Shown: piece after piece, positions 1 through 6,140 of the stretch
Position numbering within the stretch: the stretch's first letter is position 1
Layout of the letters: each line of letters begins with the position of its first letter
Assembly (NCBI GenBank): GCA_021816545.1
Contig: JAKAXP010000130.1
Coordinates: 1-6,477, forward strand
Direction of reading: 5' to 3'
DNA from: Bacteroidota bacterium
Lineage (GTDB): Bacteria > Bacteroidota > Bacteroidia > Bacteroidales > VadinHA17
Length of the DNA: 6,477 bases
The notes under the pieces: generated by a model
What the model was told of the DNA's origin: nothing
The model's database searches: none
The model's input: the letters and a program-made list of their open reading frames with translations, nothing else
Made by a program: the position numbers and the translations under genes

Positions 1-2
1 AT

Positions 3-95
3 CTTATCATGGGTACGCAAAAGACAGTTGTCTACGTGAGCCTCGTTATTGTAATGGCTACTATTTCAGGACTTATTTATGGCGCCATTTCGTAG
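3..95 (+). CDS. C-terminal end of a membrane permease (probable DUF318/ArsP-type), 5' truncated by the window
   Basis: An open frame enters from the left edge and ends at TAG 93-95. It encodes 30 residues, LIMGTQKTVVYV followed by the hydrophobic stretch SLVIVMATISGLIYGAIS. This is one transmembrane helix ending almost at the C-terminus. A short polar, positively charged loop and then a final helix with an ATISGLIYG-like ending is how I remember the last helix of DUF318 (PF03773) permeases, which include ArsP, an exporter of trivalent organoarsenicals. These permeases are common in Bacteroidota arsenic clusters next to arsR and small redox-active disulfide proteins. The position just before the ars genes fits, but with only 30 residues the family assignment is an inference. 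That it is the tail of a membrane protein is well supported. Confidence 0.55.
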   Translation, partial: LIMGTQKTVVYVSLVIVMATISGLIYGAIS

Positions 96-107
96 AATTA
101 CGAAATG
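86..107. repeat. Perfect inverted repeat (9-bp arms, 4-bp spacer) over the permease stop codon; candidate operator or hairpin
   Basis: CATTTCGTA (86-94), spacer GAAT (95-98), then TACGAAATG (99-107): both arms match exactly over nine pairs. It overlaps the last codons and stop of the upstream permease gene and precedes the rhodanese gene by about 45-60 bp. In RNA it would form a stable short hairpin, but the sequence after it (ATTATCTTTGAAG) lacks a proper T-run, so it is a poor intrinsic terminator. As DNA it has the symmetry and size of a site for a dimeric regulator of the ArsR/SmtB kind. I found no second copy in the window. Role undecided. Confidence 0.6.
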
Positions 108-151
108 ATTATCTTTGAAGTGCTGTTCAGGCACGATTGACAGGTTGTTTA

Positions 152-586
152 ATGTGCAGATTGGTGGAAATGGATGGTATTTTCCGGAATATGGGTTTTA
201 TGTGCGCCGGTTTTCTGAACCTGGGTGCACATGAAGCTTATCTGGAAGCAACAGAGGGAGAGGCAATCATTGTTGACGTCAGGGAGGAACGGCTGACAGG
301 ATACAAGAATTTTGATGTTCCCCGCCTGATTCATATGCCGAAAAGCATGATGGAGAAGGATTATGCCGGATTACCGCGTGAACTGCCTCTTATCATAGCT
401 GACTCAGTCGGATTGAGGAGTCATGAGGTGATGGAGTTTCTTCTGGGGAAAGGATTTACCAATCTTGCGAATCTTGCCGGAGGGATAGTGGAATGGGAAC
501 AGGATGGTCTTCCTTTAAAGATTGACCCTACTGAACAGCTTAGCGGATCATGTGTTTGTCAACTGAGACCAAGAAATAAAAGATGA
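152..586 (+). CDS. Rhodanese-like protein with Asp in place of the catalytic Cys, in the ars operon
   Basis: This is a single rhodanese domain of about 144 residues. The N-terminal half carries AIIVDVREE, the usual rhodanese D-x-R-E strand. The active-site loop reads ADSVGLRSHE where active sulfurtransferases have CxxGxRS, so the catalytic Cys is Asp (codon GAC 401-403). The domain closes with the usual NLAGGIVEW and GLPL elements. A tail SGSCVCQLRPRNKR adds a CxC motif (Cys134 and Cys136, counting from this start). Without the Cys it should not form a persulfide by the standard mechanism; a binding, scaffolding or As(III)/thiol-handling role is inferred. Its stop overlaps the arsC start by ATGA. 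The start is uncertain: ATG 152 has AGG seven bases upstream, ATG 170 and ATG 191 are alternatives, and the frame is open back to TTG 137. Confidence 0.88.
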   Translation: MCRLVEMDGIFRNMGFMCAGFLNLGAHEAYLEATEGEAIIVDVREERLTGYKNFDVPRLIHMPKSMMEKDYAGLPRELPLIIADSVGLRSHEVMEFLLGKGFTNLANLAGGIVEWEQDGLPLKIDPTEQLSGSCVCQLRPRNKR

Positions 587-1008
587 AAATTTTGATTCTC
601 TGCACGGGCAACAGTTGCCGGAGCCAGATGGCACACGGCTTTTTGCAGTCATTTGATGAAAATCTGCATGTCAGGTCCGGAGGAACAGAGCCTGCAGCCA
701 GGATCAATCCAAAAGCTGTTGATGTAATGGCTGAGCTCGGGATTGACATCAGCCATCATACCCCGCACCGGGTGGACGAATATCTCGGTGAGGAGTGGGA
801 TTATGTAATCACCGTATGTGATCATGCCAATGAAACCTGCCCGGCATTTTTCGGAAATGTTAAGAACAGGCTCCATCTTGGTTTCGAGGATCCGTCTCAT
901 GCAACAGGCACTCCGGATTTCGTTTACGGCGAGTACGTCAGGATCCGCGACCAGATTCGCGAAACATTCCTTCAGTTTTATGATGAAAACATAAAAGACC
1001 GATTATGA
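583..1008 (+). CDS. arsC: Arsenate reductase, low-molecular-weight phosphatase / thioredoxin-coupled type
   Basis: Cytoplasmic enzyme of 141 residues that reduces arsenate to arsenite. The N-terminus holds the phosphate-binding P-loop CTGNSCRS, i.e. CX5R with nucleophile Cys7 and Arg13. Cys79 and Cys86 in VITVCDHANETCP have the same spacing as Cys82 and Cys89 of the pI258 Staphylococcus ArsC, which relay the disulfide to the surface for reduction by thioredoxin. FEDPSH near residue 103 provides the general-acid Asp-Pro motif. All redox cysteines are therefore present, which favours an arsenate reductase over a plain tyrosine phosphatase. Length is normal for the family. ATG 583 overlaps the preceding stop (ATGA), and the gene's own stop overlaps the arsM start in the same way, so the three genes are likely translationally coupled. 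Confidence 0.96.
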   Translation: MKILILCTGNSCRSQMAHGFLQSFDENLHVRSGGTEPAARINPKAVDVMAELGIDISHHTPHRVDEYLGEEWDYVITVCDHANETCPAFFGNVKNRLHLGFEDPSHATGTPDFVYGEYVRIRDQIRETFLQFYDENIKDRL

Positions 1009-1784
1009 ATCCTTCAGAACTTAAACTGATTGTCCAGGAAAAATACGGGAAAATAGCATCATCGGATGAGGCTGCATCCGATTCCTGCTGTTGCACACCC
1101 GGATGTTGCTCCCCGGGGGATATCAGTACTTTTAATGAGAGCTATGAACATCTTGAGGGGTATGTCCCGGAGGCAGATATGAGTCTGGGGTGCGGGGTCC
1201 CGGTTGATTTTGCCGATATCCGCCCCGGCGACCATGTTCTTGATCTTGGCAGCGGAGCCGGCAATGACTGCTTTGTTGCCCGGACCCTGACGGGTGAGAC
1301 AGGTCATGTGACCGGCATAGATTTTACTGAACCAATGCTCCGTAAGGCAGAGGAAAACAGGAAAAAGCTGGGTTATGCGAATGTGGTATTTGTGTACGGA
1401 GATATTGAGGAGATACCGCTTCCTGACGACAGCTATGATGTGGTGCTCTCAAACTGCGTGCTGAACCTTGTACCTGACAAGCAGAAGGCGTTCAGCGAAA
1501 TCTTCAGGGTACTTAAAAACGGTGGCCATTTCTGCGTTTCGGATGTGGTTGTAAAGGGAACACTGTCTGATAAGGCACGCTCTGACGCAGAGCTCTATGC
1601 AGGCTGTGTTTCAGGCGCCTCCACAATGGATGAATATGTTGGATTCATCGCGCACAGCGGGTTTTCAGACATAATCCTTCACAAGGAGAAGAGGATTCAG
1701 ATGCCGGCTGATGTTCTTGAAAGGCATGATGAGAATGACACTGATGGCATTTACAGCATAACATTATCTGCAAAAAAGCCATGA
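1005..1784 (+). CDS. arsM: Arsenite S-adenosylmethionine methyltransferase
   Basis: Cytoplasmic 259-residue class I methyltransferase that converts arsenite to methylated arsenicals using S-adenosylmethionine and a thiol reductant. The SAM-binding glycine motif VLDLGSGAGND spans about residues 78-88, followed by VTGIDFTEPML. The three conserved As(III)-binding cysteines of the family can be placed: Cys63 in SLGCGVP, Cys151 in LSNCVLNL and Cys201 in AGCVSGA, matching Cys72, Cys174 and Cys224 of the Cyanidioschyzon enzyme as I recall them. A further Cys-rich stretch, SCCCTPGCC (residues 27-35), lies near the N-terminus. The C-terminus ends with a GIYSITLSAKKP strand typical of the family. ATG 1005 overlaps the arsC stop. 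Acr3 follows after 66 bp. Identification is strong. Confidence 0.96.
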   Translation: MNPSELKLIVQEKYGKIASSDEAASDSCCCTPGCCSPGDISTFNESYEHLEGYVPEADMSLGCGVPVDFADIRPGDHVLDLGSGAGNDCFVARTLTGETGHVTGIDFTEPMLRKAEENRKKLGYANVVFVYGDIEEIPLPDDSYDVVLSNCVLNLVPDKQKAFSEIFRVLKNGGHFCVSDVVVKGTLSDKARSDAELYAGCVSGASTMDEYVGFIAHSGFSDIILHKEKRIQMPADVLERHDENDTDGIYSITLSAKKP

Positions 1785-1850
1785 TACATAAATTGATGGA
1801 CATTTATTCTATAATCCATTTTAAGCAGACACAAACCTCAAACCTAACCT

Positions 1851-2906
1851 ATGCCTTCCCAAAAACGACTTAGAATTCTTGACAGGTACCTTACCCTGTG
1901 GATCATCCTGGCAATGGCAGCCGGGGTTGTCATCGGGTGGATCAGTCCTGAAGTAGCCGGATTCTGGAACAGCCTTTCATCCGGTACAACCAATATCCCG
2001 ATAGCCATAGGGCTTATAGTGATGATGTATCCGCCCCTTGCCAAGGTGAAGTACGAAGAGTTACCGGATGTGTTCAGAAATACCCGGGTGCTTGGACTTT
2101 CACTCGTTCAGAACTGGATAATAGGGCCAGTCCTGATGTTCCTCCTGGCCATCCTCTTTCTCAGGTTCAACATTGACTATATGTACGGCCTGATACTAAT
2201 CGGCCTTGCCCGCTGCATTGCAATGGTGATTGTCTGGAACGACCTTGCGAAGGGTGATACCCAATATGCGGCCGGACTGGTTGCCTTCAATTCAATCTTC
2301 CAGGTTCTGTTCTTCTCGGTCTATGCATACGTGTTTATAGCCGTTCTGCCCGGCTGGTTCGGTCTCCCTGTGAATGACGCTGTTGAACAGATCACAATAG
2401 GCCAGATCGCAAAAAGTGTATTCATCTACCTTGGGATACCATTTATTGCAGGTTTCCTGACCAGGTTTATACTGATAAGAGTAAAAAGCAAAGAGTGGTA
2501 CCACACCAGGTTCATCCCTAAGATAAGTCCCCTGACTCTTATAGCACTTCTTTTCACAATATTTGTAATGTTTTCACTCAAAGGTGAGTATATAGTTAGG
2601 ATACCTCTGGATGTTGTCAGGATCGCCATTCCGTTGGTGATTTATTTTGTCGTTATGTTTTTTGTCTCCTTCTTCATGGGCAGGAGGGCAGGTGCCAGCT
2701 ATGAACAGACGGCAACTCTTTCATTTACAGCAGCAAGCAACAACTTTGAGCTGGCAATTGCTGTTGCGATTGCCGTTTTTGGTATCAACTCGGGAGAGGC
2801 GTTTGCAGCGGTTATTGGCCCCCTGATTGAGGTACCTGTGATGATTGCGCTCGTAAATGTTGCTCTCCGGATGAAAACAAAATACTTCCGTCAGACGTCA
2901 GGTTGA
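1851..2906 (+). CDS. acr3: Arsenite efflux transporter of the ACR3 family
   Basis: Inner-membrane exporter of As(III) (some members also take Sb(III)), 351 residues, with about ten hydrophobic segments, roughly at 15-31, 47-62, 80-105, 110-130, 140-166, 185-206, 227-243, 257-276, 300-318 and 322-340. The family's signature Cys is present at position 122 in GLARCIAMVIVWNDLAKGD. The conserved TM segment SNNFELAIAVA with Glu300, and the GPLIEVPVMIALVNVALR ending, are typical of Acr3. Length is normal. It lies 66 bp after arsM; that gap has no evident terminator and no clear TAnnTTTG element, so read-through from the operon is the simplest model, though a weak promoter of its own is possible. A hairpin plus T-rich tract follows the gene. 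Confidence 0.96.
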   Translation: MPSQKRLRILDRYLTLWIILAMAAGVVIGWISPEVAGFWNSLSSGTTNIPIAIGLIVMMYPPLAKVKYEELPDVFRNTRVLGLSLVQNWIIGPVLMFLLAILFLRFNIDYMYGLILIGLARCIAMVIVWNDLAKGDTQYAAGLVAFNSIFQVLFFSVYAYVFIAVLPGWFGLPVNDAVEQITIGQIAKSVFIYLGIPFIAGFLTRFILIRVKSKEWYHTRFIPKISPLTLIALLFTIFVMFSLKGEYIVRIPLDVVRIAIPLVIYFVVMFFVSFFMGRRAGASYEQTATLSFTAASNNFELAIAVAIAVFGINSGEAFAAVIGPLIEVPVMIALVNVALRMKTKYFRQTSG

Positions 2907-2960
2907 CTGCTCATGAGCCAATACGGGACCTGATGCTGAAGAAAAATGTTTGCCTGTGGC

Positions 2961-2997
2961 ATTATTGGCCAACCGATAATCCTATTTTCTTTTAAAT
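2961..2997 (+). terminator. Candidate intrinsic terminator of the ars operon, perhaps bidirectional
   Basis: ATTATTGG (2961-2968), loop CCAA, CCGATAAT (2973-2980) form an 8-bp stem with one G-U pair, followed by the T-rich tract CCTATTTTCTTTT. It lies 54 bp after the acr3 stop. The stem is AT-rich, so strength is uncertain. The hairpin directly abuts the stop codon of the convergent DUF1295 gene at 2982. On the minus strand it is followed, about 10 bases later, by ATTTTTCTTC, so it could end both transcripts. Confidence 0.5.
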
Positions 2998-3881
2998 ATT
3001 CTCGGGACAAACTTCGGAACTTCCTTCTGGTACAGGGAATAATCAGGGTACTTGCCACTGCTTATGTTCTCTGTCATGACAGAGCTGCCGATGAACAACA
3101 GTACAAGCAAGACCGGGCCCAGGAGGGTGAAGTTTATCCATTTACCGGAAGCGGCCACGCCGAACAGGTAAAAGCTGATCCAGATAGCCTGCTCGGATGC
3201 AAAATTAGGGTGCCGCGAATACCTCCACAAACCCTCGGTAAGGAAACCCTTCCTTAGTGAAACAGTAAATTTATCCGGAACAGCTGTGGATGACCGTTTC
3301 ATCGTCTGGAATCTGAACTGTTGATTGTCTGCAATGGTTTCGATCATCAGAAATGAAACCATTAGAACAGCTGCAATGATGTCAGTTACAGCCAGGGGTG
3401 TCTCAGGGTAAAGTGCAGCCATGAGTATTGGGGTGGTGAAGAGGAGGATAATTATGTTCTGGTAAAGCGAGATGAACAAAAGGTTGAACAGGCCGAACCT
3501 CAGCCTTCCGCTTAGGGCAGTGCTCTCCCGCAGGATTTTCCACCTGTAATCTTCTTCCCCTTTCCAGGGGATGATGCTGTATCCTCCCTTTCGGTTAAAG
3601 TTAAAACTGAGCCTTAATCCCCACATTGTCACCAGCACCGCCATGATAACAGTCCTGGCTGTAGGGAAGGAGGCTACTGTTACCCAGCAGTAGACAGGCG
3701 GAAGCAGGCTCCAGAGCTTGTCAACCTGGCTGTAGTTGCGCGTGATCTCGCTGACCAGAAAACAGATCACGACAACCGCCATTAAAATTGTTATCCATGT
3801 GATAACCAGTTCCCGGAAGCTTGTATCAAACCCTGCAAACCAGGGGAAAGAAAGGGTTCCCAGTAAAAGCAATGCCGCCAT
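2982..3881 (-). CDS. DUF1295 integral membrane protein, steroid 5-alpha-reductase superfamily
   Basis: Polytopic membrane protein of 299 residues with about seven hydrophobic segments (approximately 24-44, 60-72, 76-95, 133-158, 164-184, 232-246, 250-268). Family motifs seen are NYSQVDKLWSLLP (49-61), GLRLSFNFNRKGGY (88-101), WRYSRHPNFASEQAIW (219-234) and a C-terminal TENISSGKYPDYSLYQKEVPKFVP. The RHPN motif and the late KYPDY..YQK..P..VP block are typical of DUF1295 and of the reductase/methyltransferase fold shared with steroid 5-alpha-reductases and isoprenylcysteine methyltransferases. The C-terminal half would bind a cofactor such as NADPH; the substrate is unknown, and a lipid is inferred. 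The gene is convergent with acr3 and divergent from the esterase gene, so it is its own transcription unit and has no evident link to arsenic. Confidence 0.9.
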   Translation of the reverse strand: MAALLLLGTLSFPWFAGFDTSFRELVITWITILMAVVVICFLVSEITRNYSQVDKLWSLLPPVYCWVTVASFPTARTVIMAVLVTMWGLRLSFNFNRKGGYSIIPWKGEEDYRWKILRESTALSGRLRFGLFNLLFISLYQNIIILLFTTPILMAALYPETPLAVTDIIAAVLMVSFLMIETIADNQQFRFQTMKRSSTAVPDKFTVSLRKGFLTEGLWRYSRHPNFASEQAIWISFYLFGVAASGKWINFTLLGPVLLVLLFIGSSVMTENISSGKYPDYSLYQKEVPKFVPRIFKRK

Positions 3882-3909
3882 AATTGTTTATTTTAGCAGT
3901 TAAGTCCAA

Positions 3910-3917
3910 CAAATATA
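3910..3917 (-). promoter_or_regulatory. Candidate Bacteroidota -7 element for the DUF1295 gene
   Basis: Read on the minus strand the sequence is TATATTTG, an exact match to the Bacteroidota sigma-ABfr -7 consensus TAnnTTTG. It lies 28 bp before the DUF1295 start codon, giving a short 5' leader. The -33 TTTG/TTG element is not clear; the expected position falls in the first codons of the divergent esterase gene and does not match well. Confidence 0.45.
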
Positions 3918-3923
3918 ACAGAG

Positions 3924-4844
3924 ATGAAACATTCTGCAGCACTTCTGATTATGTCACTGCTTTTTTTTGCACAGGAAGCATCAGGTTCAGATGCCGGACC
4001 AGGCACCCTGACAAGGGTCACCCTGGCATCTTCGGAGACCGGCATATCAAGAAATATTGACATATGGTTGCCTGATGGCTATGATACTGCCACGAAATAT
4101 TCAGTGATATACATGCATGACGGCCAGATGCTGTTTGACAGCACTGCAACCTGGAACAGGCAGGAGTGGGGCGTTGATGAGACAGTTGCCAGGCTGAGGT
4201 CTGCCGACATCATTAAACCTTGCATTATAGTTGGTGTCTGGAACAGAGATAAGTACAGGTACACTGAGTACTTTCCGGAGAAGGCACTGGATTACCTTTC
4301 AAAGCGAATGCGGTCCAGGATGATCAGGAAGGCAATGATGAGCCAGGCGCTCGGTGACAGTTATCTCAGATATCTTGTCAATGATGTAAAGCCTTATATA
4401 GATGCAAATTTCTCAACGCTCCCCGGCAGTGAAAACACTGTGGTCATGGGATCAAGCATGGGAGGCCTGATTTCGCTGTATGCCATCTGTGAATACCCTG
4501 ATGTTTTCGGAGGCGCCGGGTGTCTCTCAACCCATTTTCCGATGAAAGGAGTGGGCATCTTTACCAGGAATGACAATCGTGTTGCAAGGGCATACCGAAA
4601 GTACCTGTCTGAAAAACTTCCTCCCCCCGCCCGGCACAGGATTTATTTTGATTACGGCACTGAGACACTTGACAGGTGGTATGAACCGTACCAGAAAAAG
4701 GTTGATGTCATCCTTGAAAAAGCAGGTTACAGTTCAGGAAAGAATTGGAAGACTATGAAGTTTGAGGGGGACGATCATTCAGAGCGGTCCTGGTCACGCA
4801 GGTTAAACATTCCACTGGAGTTTTTACTGGGTCGTCCTCAGTGA
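3924..4844 (+). CDS. Secreted alpha/beta-hydrolase, putative esterase (PF00756, esterase D / Fes-like)
   Basis: A 306-residue protein with a signal peptide (MKHSAALLIMSLLFFAQ, cleavage probably around residue 20-23), so probably periplasmic. No lipobox is seen. The mature part starts with a strand typical of the putative-esterase family (RNIDIWLPDGYDTATKYSVIYMHDGQ, 43-68), including the oxyanion-side YMHDGQ motif. The nucleophile elbow is GSSMGG at 176-181 with Ser178. His285 in EGDDHSERSW is the likely catalytic His. The acid may be Asp243 or a neighbour in YFDYGTETLD. The family includes S-formylglutathione hydrolases, mycolyltransferases, enterochelin esterases and feruloyl/acetyl-xylan esterases; the substrate cannot be told here. 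The gene stands alone, divergent from the DUF1295 gene. TATTTTAG at 3889-3896 is a one-mismatch -7 candidate. Confidence 0.9.
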   Translation: MKHSAALLIMSLLFFAQEASGSDAGPGTLTRVTLASSETGISRNIDIWLPDGYDTATKYSVIYMHDGQMLFDSTATWNRQEWGVDETVARLRSADIIKPCIIVGVWNRDKYRYTEYFPEKALDYLSKRMRSRMIRKAMMSQALGDSYLRYLVNDVKPYIDANFSTLPGSENTVVMGSSMGGLISLYAICEYPDVFGGAGCLSTHFPMKGVGIFTRNDNRVARAYRKYLSEKLPPPARHRIYFDYGTETLDRWYEPYQKKVDVILEKAGYSSGKNWKTMKFEGDDHSERSWSRRLNIPLEFLLGRPQ

Positions 4845-4902
4845 TCAGGATCTATTTAGAAAAAATCTTTAATCTCAACATGCTTTACTGATCCTTGTTC
4901 AG

Positions 4903-4914
4903 GAAACCGGTTTC
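4903..4914. repeat. Perfect 12-bp palindrome GAAACCGGTTTC
   Basis: GAAACC followed immediately by GGTTTC, with no spacer, 59 bp after the esterase stop and 133 bp before the next start. With no loop it is a poor RNA hairpin, so a protein-binding site is more likely than a terminator. Chance occurrence is also possible. Confidence 0.35.
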
Positions 4915-4984
4915 ATGCAGCCCTATCTGCTTTGTTGACCGGCACTGCCATTACCGGACAGATATCAGTTTAACCTTTTTTGGC

Positions 4985-5013
4985 TTGCAGGTAATGTTAT
5001 TTCTTTATATTTT
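4985..5013 (+). promoter_or_regulatory. Candidate Bacteroidota promoter for the barrel-protein gene
   Basis: TTG at 4985-4987 and TATATTTT at 5006-5013 are separated by 18 bp. The second element matches TAnnTTTG at all but the last base. The spacing suits the Bacteroidota -33/-7 layout. It lies about 35 bp before the ATG at 5048. An upstream TTTG at 4979-4982 gives a 23-bp spacing as an alternative. Confidence 0.4.
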
Positions 5014-5047
5014 TAGAGATTGAAGTCATAATCTCATTATCTGCAAT

Positions 5048-6136
5048 ATGAATTCTAATGCACATTTGCGTTTACATGCCCTCAGACTTGTTCTTATTTT
5101 GTTTGTTGCACTAACGCTGAACGTTTCTGGGTTTGGCCAGGTAAAATACAGCGGTGCTGTAATCAGGGTTCCCGGTGAAACAGTATCTCCGCAGCTGAAA
5201 GGTATGAATCTGCAGCTCCTGTTTGACGGTGTTGCTGACCTGTATTACCGGATTGATGGCAGGACCTGTTACTACTACATTACAGACAGAAAAGGAAGGC
5301 TGTTTACTTTGTCCGTTCCTCGCCGTGGTAAGGCAGGTCAGGAGGACGAGTCAGGGCAATGGCGACAGGGAGCAAGAACTGTCCTCAGGGCTGTCATGCA
5401 GGATGCTCCGGCTCTTTCAGGTCGTATTGAGACAGTATTGCCTGACAGGCAAGATCTTACGTCATTGATGCGTGAGTATCATGATGCAGTTGCACGGCCA
5501 GGACAAGTTGTATACTATGAAGTTCCGCCTCCGGCGTTCAGGCCGTATGAAGGACTTTATGCCGGTTACAATGCAGATCTTATCAGTCCTGCCAGTTCCG
5601 GGGACCTTCAGGGATACAGCATGGACCTTGCACTATACCCAGTGGCTGGTATTACTCTGGGGGCGACGTTGCCACGGTTAAGTGACAGGCTATCGCTTGT
5701 GCTTGACCTTGCCGCCGGGAAAAGATATTTCTATGGTTATTACAATCCTTCAGTTGCTCCTTATCCGATGACTGAGATTTACAGGGAGCTCCATATGCAT
5801 AGTTTACTGGTTGCAGGAAACCTGAAGACCGTCTATACATTCGGGACAGGTCATTTAAAGCCGTTTGTATCCGGAGGTTTCAGCCTTAGGAGTGTTATTT
5901 CGGATGATTCGAGAATTGAGGCAGATATACTTTACGGTGATATAGTTATATCAGATACCTACGAATACAACACCGGAGAGAAAACAAGTTTCGGCGTTAC
6001 AGTCGGACTGGGCCTGTCATTCGAAATTTCCGACAAGATATCATTGACGACTGCCTTAGATTATTCTGAGCTTTTTATCACAGAATTGCCCGGAGGTTAC
6101 AGGTCTGCCGGACTGAGACTGGGAGTTAATTTCTGA
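5048..6136 (+). CDS. Exported protein with N-terminal domain and C-terminal outer-membrane beta-barrel
   Basis: A 362-residue protein with a basic then hydrophobic signal peptide (LRLHALRLVLILFVALTLNV, cleavage near GFGQ at 28-31). Residues about 33-160 form a non-barrel domain with the pattern LQLLFDGVADLYYRIDG...YYYITDRKGRLFTLS, then a D-A-P-x-L helix and LTSLMREYHDAV. From memory this resembles a Bacteroidota family in which such a domain precedes an outer-membrane barrel; its function is unknown. From about 165 to the end, alternating amphipathic strands with Gly and aromatic residues (LYAGYNADL, PFVSGGFSL, SFGVTVGLGLSFEI, GLRLGVNF) and a terminal Phe indicate a small outer-membrane barrel of perhaps eight strands. 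A lipoprotein gene follows after 4 bp, suggesting one transcript. No specific function can be assigned. Confidence 0.85.
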   Translation: MNSNAHLRLHALRLVLILFVALTLNVSGFGQVKYSGAVIRVPGETVSPQLKGMNLQLLFDGVADLYYRIDGRTCYYYITDRKGRLFTLSVPRRGKAGQEDESGQWRQGARTVLRAVMQDAPALSGRIETVLPDRQDLTSLMREYHDAVARPGQVVYYEVPPPAFRPYEGLYAGYNADLISPASSGDLQGYSMDLALYPVAGITLGATLPRLSDRLSLVLDLAAGKRYFYGYYNPSVAPYPMTEIYRELHMHSLLVAGNLKTVYTFGTGHLKPFVSGGFSLRSVISDDSRIEADILYGDIVISDTYEYNTGEKTSFGVTVGLGLSFEISDKISLTTALDYSELFITELPGGYRSAGLRLGVNF

Positions 6137-6140
6137 TGCC

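Larger units (their letters stand above)
4845..5047. other. 203-bp intergenic region between esterase and barrel-protein genes
   Basis: No credible coding frame or RNA gene is seen. The stretch holds a 12-bp palindrome (4903-4914) and, near its right end, a candidate promoter for the downstream gene. No convincing terminator follows the esterase gene: the AT-rich stretch at 4853-4875 has no strong stem before it. Confidence 0.6.

Noticed and set aside
1785..1850. Possible separate promoter for acr3 (TTGATG and TATAAT-like elements)
   Set aside because: The two elements are only about 11 bp apart, too close for a sigma-70-type promoter, and no TAnnTTTG match is present.
2946..3257. Plus-strand open frame of 103 codons
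   Set aside because: It lies opposite the DUF1295 gene, whose motifs are unmistakable, and its own translation shows no recognisable domain.
4845..4880. Terminator after the esterase gene built from GATCAGGATC and the later GATCC
   Set aside because: The complementary stretches are short, separated by a long loop and not followed by a T-run.
5223..5681. Two additional plus-strand frames inside the barrel-protein gene
   Set aside because: They overlap the well-supported 362-codon gene in another frame and have low-quality protein composition without motifs.
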